Shown here one piece after another: positions 49,540 to 53,950 of a stretch of DNA of 53,950 bases. The position numbers were made by a program, and so were the translations under genes. Each line of letters opens with the position of its first letter. Within the stretch, counting starts at the first letter, position 1. The DNA is from a virus. Location: positions 1 to 53,950 of IMG/VR virus record IMGVR_UViG_3300047586_000088; one strand, given 5' to 3'. The notes beneath the pieces are model-generated. The model was not told the DNA's origin, ran no database searches, and saw nothing but the letters and a program-made list of their open reading frames with translations.

Positions 49540-49875
49540 CTACTCGCCGTCGTGCGGGTAGTCGTCGTCGCGATCGCTGTAGGGTCCGCCGTACTTGGCA
49601 GGCTCCTTTGGCGCGGGCAGCTCCCAGCGATGTACAGGCTCGGGCACGTTCAGCTTGGCGACTTGGCGCGCGACCACCTCGGTCGTCGGGGTGATGCAGT
49701 AGACGGCCGCCGGCGCGTAGAACTGGCTGGCAGCGGGGCCATCCTCGCCCGGCACGTCGATTCGGATGAAAGCGGCGCCGGCGATTTCCTGCTCGCGAAG
49801 GAAGCCGGCCAGGCGACGATGTCCCATGAGCTCGAGGATGGCCCAGCCCTCGAAGGATTCGGTCCGCTCCGTCAA
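49540..49875 (-). CDS. Conserved phage-like hypothetical protein
   Basis: 111 residues from TTG 49875 with GGAGGGAGCGCC. FEGWAILELMGHRRLAGFLR, IAGAAFIRIDVPGE and SQFYAPAAVYCITPTTE suggest a compact beta-rich fold; the acidic tail (YSDRDDDYPHDGE) is disordered. Proteins of this type are common in phage replication modules but I cannot name a function. TTGA overlap with the clamp gene. Confidence 0.65.
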   Translation of the reverse strand: MTERTESFEGWAILELMGHRRLAGFLREQEIAGAAFIRIDVPGEDGPAASQFYAPAAVYCITPTTEVVARQVAKLNVPEPVHRWELPAPKEPAKYGGPYSDRDDDYPHDGE

Positions 49876-51074
49876 GGCGCTCCCTCCTCTCGTCGATCTG
49901 GTCGCTGGGTCGCCTCCTTGTCATTGACTGCCATCGGCATTACGACCACGAGCTGGCTCTCGTCGCCCTGGGGACGGAACACGGCTGGGCGATTCGCCGT
50001 GCTGAGCTGGAGCTTGACGTTCTCGGTCGGGATCGAGGCCAGCGCCTCGGCGAGGTACTTGCCGTTGAGAGCGATCTTGAGTCCGTCGCCCTGGATCCCA
50101 CAGGGCAGCCAGTCCTCAGCTTCGCCGAGCTCGCCCTTCGCCGAGACCGAGAGCTTGCCGAGGCCGTCCTCGCCGTTCCGCTCGATCCCGAGCCGGACGA
50201 TGCCCGTCGCCGTCTCGGCGAAGATCTCGGCTGACCTGACGGAGCGCTGGAAGATCGCGCGGTCGACCGAGAGGGTCGTCGCGATCTGGGTCGGGACGAT
50301 CTGCTGCCAGTTCGGGAACCCGCCCTCGATCAGCCGAGTGACGAGGGCCGTGTCGCCGACCGTGAACACCGCCCGCGAGGGAGCCGTGCCCGCCGAGCCG
50401 CCAAGCCCGAACGTGACGGGCGCGTCGTCGGCGACCGAGCCCAGGATCCGCGCCATCTCGACCAGCGCCGTCCGCGGCAGGATCGTCGAGACGTCGGCCA
50501 GCTCGGGATCTGGGTAGGCCAGTGGCAGCCGCACCCAGGCGAGCCGGAAGCTGTCGGTCGCGACGAGCTCCAGGCCGCCGTCCCTCGTCTCGACGTGGAC
50601 GCCCCCGAGCGTCGGCCGGCCGGCCGCCTTGTCGCCGGTGGCCGCGGCGAAGATCACGCTCGCGATCGCGTCTCGGAGCGCGCCGGCCGTGAGCGCGAGC
50701 GGCGCGCCAGTCGTCGAGAGGTCGACGGCGGGGAAGTCGGCCGCCGTCCATCCCCGGATCTCCGAGCGGCACCGGTCGGCCCGGATCTCGACCTTGTGCT
50801 TGTCGTCCGCCCTGAGCGCGAGCTCGTCGGAGACCGCCGCGGCGACGCACTCGCCGAGCGGCTTGGCGGGTATGGCCTCGACGCCCGGGGCCCTGACTGT
50901 GGCCTTGATCCTGGTCGCGATCGACGTGTCCAGGTTCGTGGCTGCCAGCTCGAGCGACTCGCCCTCCGCCGTGAATCGGACGCCTGCCAGGATGGGCATA
51001 GAGTGGGTCGAGATCGCGCGCGAGACCACGCCCAGCGCCACGTGAAATGCTTTGCGGTCGACTGTGATGTCCAA
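49872..51074 (-). CDS. dnaN: DNA polymerase III beta sliding clamp
   Basis: 400 residues from TTG 51074 with GGAGGAAACCC. Three clamp domains are visible: TVDRKAFHVALGVVSRAIST (domain 1), SVIFAAATGDKAAGRPTLGG with VATDSFRLAWVRL (domain 2), and the third ending in PAVFRPQGDESQLVVVMPM. The normal C-terminus stops near the MPM residues; here about 20 more residues follow (VNDKEATQRPDRREEGAP). A clamp gene without any phage DNA polymerase suggests it redirects the host replicase. Confidence 0.9.
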   Translation of the reverse strand: MDITVDRKAFHVALGVVSRAISTHSMPILAGVRFTAEGESLELAATNLDTSIATRIKATVRAPGVEAIPAKPLGECVAAAVSDELALRADDKHKVEIRADRCRSEIRGWTAADFPAVDLSTTGAPLALTAGALRDAIASVIFAAATGDKAAGRPTLGGVHVETRDGGLELVATDSFRLAWVRLPLAYPDPELADVSTILPRTALVEMARILGSVADDAPVTFGLGGSAGTAPSRAVFTVGDTALVTRLIEGGFPNWQQIVPTQIATTLSVDRAIFQRSVRSAEIFAETATGIVRLGIERNGEDGLGKLSVSAKGELGEAEDWLPCGIQGDGLKIALNGKYLAEALASIPTENVKLQLSTANRPAVFRPQGDESQLVVVMPMAVNDKEATQRPDRREEGAP

Positions 51075-51097
51075 GGGTTTCCTCCTCCTCGGTTGCC

Positions 51098-51607
51098 TCA
51101 GAAGGGCAAGCTGGCGGGATCGAGCTCGCTCTCTATGCCCTTGGCCTCCATCTCGTCCCGGAGCTCGGCGACGAGTCGATCCCCAGCCTCGGCGTCGGCA
51201 GCCGCCTCGAAGTCCGCCTCAGGCTGATCGTCGGCGATCTCTCCGTGGCCGTTCTCTGGGTGGATGCCCCGACCGTCGAGCGCCGCGGCGAGGCGCGCCC
51301 GGATCCCCCACTCGATTTCGCGCCGAATGTCTCGCTCGCCCTCCAGCTCGGCCTCGAGCTGAGTAGCGCCCCTCTCCAGGGCTCGGAGGACGTTGGTCAG
51401 TCGCTGGTAGTCCTCGTCGGCCGCAAGCGCGATCAGGAGCGCCCGCTCGCGCGCTTCGGCGTTGGCCCCGAGCTGCTTCTCGCCGCCGGCCGCCTCGATT
51501 GCCCGGGATTCGCCTTGTGCTTTGACCAGGACGAGGTCTTCCCTGGCTTCCCTCACCCCGATCTGCAGGGCGGCGACCCGCTTCCGAAGGTCGGGTAGCT
51601 TAGTCAT
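51098..51607 (-). CDS. Coiled-coil hypothetical protein
   Basis: 169 residues. Almost entirely helical (DLRKRVAALQIGVREAREDL; TNVLRALERGATQLEAELEG) with an acidic C-terminus. It starts 8 bases inside the Erf gene end, so it is co-translated with the annealing protein and may be a partner (inference). Confidence 0.65.
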   Translation of the reverse strand: MTKLPDLRKRVAALQIGVREAREDLVLVKAQGESRAIEAAGGEKQLGANAEARERALLIALAADEDYQRLTNVLRALERGATQLEAELEGERDIRREIEWGIRARLAAALDGRGIHPENGHGEIADDQPEADFEAAADAEAGDRLVAELRDEMEAKGIESELDPASLPF

Positions 51608-52538
51608 CGGGGCCCTCCCTCGGCGGCTCGTCCTGGCGCTGGGCTGGCGCGGGCGCGACCCTGGGCTTCGGCGGGTTTTGGAGCACCAGCTTCCGCGCGC
51701 TGAAGACCGCCTTGACCTGGACTCGGACCTGCTCGCCGATCGCCGCCGCAGGCTGCTCGCACTCCGACCAGGCCTTGACGAGCTCCGGAAGGCCCCGCGC
51801 GTCCCGGGCCTTCCTGACCCAGCCCTTGTAGGCTTCCAGGTGGGCGGCCGTGAGGTCCTTGAAGGAGTCCGGCACCCGGTACTGCTGGCCGTCGATCAGG
51901 AGCGTCCAGGCGCCGTCGGCGGTCTGGACGAGCCGAGGGGGCGTCGGGGCGCTGGTCGGCAGCGCGGCGACTCCGTTCGAGCTCGCCGCCTGCACGGGCG
52001 CGGCCGGCCCTCGGAGTGGCACGCTTCCGCCTGAGGCGGATGGCGGTCCGCCTGAGGCGGATCGCTGAGCCTGTGCGGATCCGCCTGAGGCGGACTGGGC
52101 AGTTCGCTCGTCCTCGGGGTCGTCGCCGGTGCTGACCAGGAAGGTCTTGAAGCAGAAGTACTTGACCGCGCCCGTGTAGGCTTTGTAGAGCGCTTTGTCG
52201 GCCTTATCCTGGCCTTCGCCATACCAGCGAGTCGTGATCGACTCGCCGCCATCGGCGCAGCCGATCGTGATGTCGAGGCCGACGCGGGCGATGTCGCCCT
52301 GCGTGCCGCCGGCGCGCGTCTCGACGCCGTCGACCGAGATGAACAGCGCGAGACCGTGCTTGGCGAGGATCGGCCTGAGCATGTCCATCAGGTCGGCCTC
52401 GGTCGCGTACTTGTAGTGGAAGAACGAGTTTTCGCCGGACTTCGGCACGCGGTCGACCTCGCCGAGGACCGCGGCCATCGCCTTGAAGAGGCCCGCTCTG
52501 CCTGTGGCGGCGGGTGTCTGGACTTGCTCGGCAACCAT
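51600..52538 (-). CDS. erf: Erf-family single-strand annealing protein
   Basis: 312 residues, ATG with GGGAGGCATACAG. GLFKAMAAVLGEVDRVPKSG, FHYKYATEADLMDMLRPIL and GQDKADKALYKAYTGAVKYF with CFKTFLVSTGDDPEDE are the ERF core (about 12-145). It promotes annealing of single strands and end-to-end recombination. A linker (about 150-175) is built from SASGG units encoded by three copies of the 15-bp palindrome TCCGCCTGAGGCGGA. The C-terminal 110 residues are helical and basic. Confidence 0.9.
   Translation of the reverse strand: MVAEQVQTPAATGRAGLFKAMAAVLGEVDRVPKSGENSFFHYKYATEADLMDMLRPILAKHGLALFISVDGVETRAGGTQGDIARVGLDITIGCADGGESITTRWYGEGQDKADKALYKAYTGAVKYFCFKTFLVSTGDDPEDERTAQSASGGSAQAQRSASGGPPSASGGSVPLRGPAAPVQAASSNGVAALPTSAPTPPRLVQTADGAWTLLIDGQQYRVPDSFKDLTAAHLEAYKGWVRKARDARGLPELVKAWSECEQPAAAIGEQVRVQVKAVFSARKLVLQNPPKPRVAPAPAQRQDEPPREGPDD
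52026..52094. repeat. Three TCCGCCTGAGGCGGA palindromes inside the Erf gene
   Basis: Copies at 52026-52040, 52047-52061 and 52080-52094, all in the same reading frame and each encoding an SASGG-type linker in the Erf protein. The same palindrome is at 1210-1224 and, as an A variant, at 37731-37747. Confidence 0.9.
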
Positions 52539-52554
52539 CTGTATGCCTCCCGGC

Positions 52555-52635
52555 TTACCAGCCGTTTCGTCTGATGTCGCGGACGCCGTAGATCGCCAGG
52601 ATGAGGATCGCGAGGATACTGATGAGGTCGGTCAC
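52555..52635 (-). CDS. Membrane micro-protein
   Basis: 26 residues from GTG 52635 (GTGA overlap). LISILAILILAIYGV is a single membrane helix with a basic end (RDIRRNGW). Third of three consecutive tiny membrane genes. Confidence 0.5.
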   Translation of the reverse strand: MTDLISILAILILAIYGVRDIRRNGW

Positions 52636-52766
52636 CGGAGCGCGCCCCGCCGCCTTGTGAGCGCGCAGTAGATCACGATGGTGAGGACCACCAGAACGAT
52701 CGCGCCGAGCGTGTCGAGCACCGGCTCGACGAACGGCTGCAACAGGCTAAGTGTCGACGGGTCCAT
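52632..52766 (-). CDS. Small membrane protein
   Basis: 44 residues, ATG 52766. Amphipathic start (PSTLSLLQPFVEPVLDT), one membrane helix (LGAIVLVVLTIVIYCAL) and a basic end (TRRRGALR). Coupled to the next gene. Confidence 0.55.
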   Translation of the reverse strand: MDPSTLSLLQPFVEPVLDTLGAIVLVVLTIVIYCALTRRRGALR

Positions 52767-52771
52767 CTCCC

Positions 52772-52885
52772 CTACCTCTTCCCGAATCCCCGACGCCGAT
52801 CCCGCTTCGTGAGCTGGGCGCCGAGTGCGAGGCCCAAGAGCATCGCCGAGGCGGTGCCGATGAAGGCGAAAGTATCAGCGGTCAC
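52772..52885 (-). CDS. Small membrane protein
   Basis: 37 residues from GTG 52885, whose GTGA overlaps the stop of the gene upstream. One membrane helix (FAFIGTASAMLLGLALGA) and a strongly basic end (TKRDRRRGFGKR). Confidence 0.55.
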   Translation of the reverse strand: MTADTFAFIGTASAMLLGLALGAQLTKRDRRRGFGKR

Positions 52886-53148
52886 GAGAGCGCCCCTTCG
52901 TCGACCGTGAGTGTCTCGCCTCTCGCCAGGCTGGCGGTCTCGATCCTGAGACTACCGACGAGCTCCGACACGCTCGCCCAGCGCTCTCGGAGCCAGGCGA
53001 CGCACTCGTGGCTGTCGTGATCCGTGCCGCCGCAGGCCGTGCAGAGACGGGTGTGCTCGTGCAGGTCCGCGAGCGCCTGGTCGAGCGATGCGAGGTCCGA
53101 GAGCGCCAACTCGCGGAGCGAAGAGCCAGATGCGGATAGGGTTGCCAC
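52882..53148 (-). CDS. Hypothetical protein
   Basis: 88 residues from GTG 53148 with GGGAGG upstream. LRELALSDLASLDQALADLH, a Cys/His segment CTACGGTDHDSHEC that may bind zinc, and ASVSELVGSLRIETASLA. First gene after the dyad-containing region 53182-53245. Confidence 0.6.
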   Translation of the reverse strand: MATLSASGSSLRELALSDLASLDQALADLHEHTRLCTACGGTDHDSHECVAWLRERWASVSELVGSLRIETASLARGETLTVDEGALS

Positions 53149-53181
53149 GGGTTTCCAACCTCCCAATCTGGTAATGCCAGG

Positions 53182-53245
53182 CTGGGAGTGCTATGATGCA
53201 GATAGGAGCAGTTGACCTGACCAGCCCACTGCTTTACACTCCCAG
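53182..53245. promoter_or_regulatory. Widely spaced inverted repeat and candidate plus-strand promoter
   Basis: CTGGGAGTG (53182-53190) and CACTCCCAG (53237-53245) form a perfect 9-bp inverted repeat 46 bases apart. Between them lies TTGACC-17-TACACT on the plus strand (53212-53240), which would give transcripts antisense to the genes at 53309-53823. The 160 bases without a gene (53149-53308) hold no other element that I can see. Confidence 0.45.
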
Positions 53246-53308
53246 GGCTCCAGACCCGACCCCCGATGCTCTCCTGCGCCAACAGGAGGGCACCATCGTT
53301 TTCGGCGA

Positions 53309-53482
53309 CTACCATTCGCCGCGTTCCGCTGCCCGTGTCGCCAGCTCGAGCGCCTGGGCCATGATCTGGTTGGCCTCCCGTAGCATCCTCAGCGCCTCGA
53401 CTCGCCGCTCGCGCTCCTCGGCTGACGTCCCGATCGGGACGTCGATCCGCTCAGAAGGTCGCCTCGCAAGCCTCTCGCTCAT
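53309..53482 (-). CDS. Small helical protein
   Basis: 57 residues from ATG 53482 with AGGAGACAGAGCG. Mostly helical (SAEERERRVEALRMLREANQ; IMAQALELATRAAERGEW). Overlaps the preceding gene by 32 bases. No family recognised. Confidence 0.6.
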   Translation of the reverse strand: MSERLARRPSERIDVPIGTSAEERERRVEALRMLREANQIMAQALELATRAAERGEW

Positions 53483-53696
53483 CGCTCTGTCTCCTCTGAG
53501 GACTGGCCCCGATCGTGACGGCGGCGAGGAGTCGCTCTAGTCGCTCGCTCTGGCGCCGCATCTTCATGAGCTCGCGGCCCGTCTCGCTGTGCCGGTGGAT
53601 CAGCCACGACATGTGGTCGAGGTGATCGTCGAAGGCGTGCTGTAGTTCGGGTACGTTTACCCGGGGCCTTCCTCCCTGATGTGTAATCGCTCTCAA
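53451..53696 (-). CDS. Helical hypothetical protein
   Basis: 81 residues from TTG 53696; no ATG or GTG is available in frame upstream of the well-formed part. From about residue 16 it reads like a real protein (ELQHAFDDHLDHMSWLIHRH; GRELMKMRRQSERLERLLAA). GGGAGG about 15 bases after the TTG suggests that the real start may be further in at a non-standard codon. It overlaps the tail of the join-spanning frame. Confidence 0.5.
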   Translation of the reverse strand: MRAITHQGGRPRVNVPELQHAFDDHLDHMSWLIHRHSETGRELMKMRRQSERLERLLAAVTIGASPQRRQSDEREACEATF

Positions 53697-53823
53697 GGGA
53701 CCTACACTCCTGTCCCGCGCTTTCTGTCGCGGGGTTAATGCGGGCCCTCTCAGGCTCGCTCGATACTGTCAGTGGTCCAAGCTTCGCCAGGTCCTCGCCC
53801 TCTAGCCAGCCCACCGACCACAG
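53479..53823 (-). CDS. Continuation of the join-spanning zinc-ribbon gene
   Basis: Same reading frame as 1-213, completing the second Cys pair and continuing for about 115 codons to a stop at 53479. The first 15-20 residues after the ribbon look protein-like; the rest is low-complexity Arg/Pro/Glu and lies antiphase to the 81-residue gene 53451-53696. Either a long overlap, a frameshift, or an assembly error near 53700-53750 would explain this. A GC-rich hairpin (53714-53733) sits at the point where the quality of the frame changes. Confidence 0.35.
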   Translation of the reverse strand: MWSVGWLEGEDLAKLGPLTVSSEPERARINPATESAGQECRSLESDYTSGRKAPGKRTRTTARLRRSPRPHVVADPPAQRDGPRAHEDAAPERATRATPRRRHDRGQSSEETER

Positions 53824-53950
53824 GTCGGCGCCGCAGCGCGGGCAGAGGCCGGCCTGGTGGTACTTGGCGGATACCCGCTCCGACCGGGGAAACACCGCCT
53901 TGCAGGCCATGCAGCCAATATCGGTGGGGCCGATGCGCCGGGCGAGGATG
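53824..53950. repeat. 127-base terminal overlap of a circular assembly
   Basis: Identical to bases 1-127. The same zinc-ribbon gene runs in frame through both copies, as expected for a circle cut at an arbitrary point. Confidence 0.95.

Noticed and set aside
1-53950. CRISPR array, insertion sequence or complete integrase
   Set aside because: No regularly spaced repeats, no transposase motifs and no recombinase catalytic domain were found on either strand.

Overview
The window is an essentially complete genome of a tailed phage (class Caudoviricetes, siphovirus-type gene order), assembled as a circle. Bases 53824-53950 repeat bases 1-127 exactly, so the unique sequence is 53,823 bp and a gene runs across the join. 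127 is a common maximum assembler k-mer, so the overlap is probably an assembly signature rather than a biological terminal repeat. The DNA is GC-rich, genes are tightly packed with many 4-base ATGA/GTGA overlaps, and GTG and TTG starts are frequent. The host is not named by the sequence. A secreted protein with long Thr-Pro linkers and a C-terminal dockerin (4292-5755) resembles secreted proteins common in Chloroflexota, so that phylum is my best guess (inference).

Layout. 1-1400: a regulatory corner with a ribbon-helix-helix gene divergent from an XRE repressor-like gene, followed by the C-terminal remnant of a large serine integrase; this suggests a temperate ancestry with loss of the integrase. 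1439-4184: two divergent early operons facing away from a control region (2172-2326) with two consensus promoters and four copies of a CTGC-N4-GCAG palindrome. 4292-34132 (minus strand, read right to left): the late module, in order small terminase, a large terminase split into separate ATPase and nuclease genes, portal, minor head protein, protease/scaffold, decoration protein, major capsid, connector, a methyltransferase/glycosyltransferase cassette, head closure and tail completion proteins, tail tube, a frameshifted tail chaperone, tape measure, hub, receptor-binding proteins, spanin-like protein, amidase, holin and the dockerin protein. 34153-38486: small accessory genes with a LuxR-type regulator, an HNH endonuclease and an ASCH protein, set off from the late genes by tandem terminator-like hairpins. 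39398-53696: ParB-like protein, many small Cys-rich proteins, HNH endonucleases, a DUF1064 nuclease-like protein, two SF2-type helicases, DnaG-type primase, a tRNA-like gene, a beta sliding clamp, an Erf-type annealing protein and tiny membrane proteins. No DNA polymerase was found, so the phage probably brings its own clamp, primase and helicases to the host replicase.

The most unusual features are: five free-standing homing-type endonucleases from three families, three of them with their own sigma70-like promoter (one in an apparently leaderless, operator-controlled operon with a ribbon-helix-helix regulator, one behind a long structured RNA leader); the virion-region methyltransferase/glycosyltransferase cassette; the dockerin protein; the four-operator switch; and two families of dispersed palindromes (TCCGCCTGAGGCGGA and TATTCGGCGCCGAATC), the second of which lies in the first codons of the ParB-like gene.
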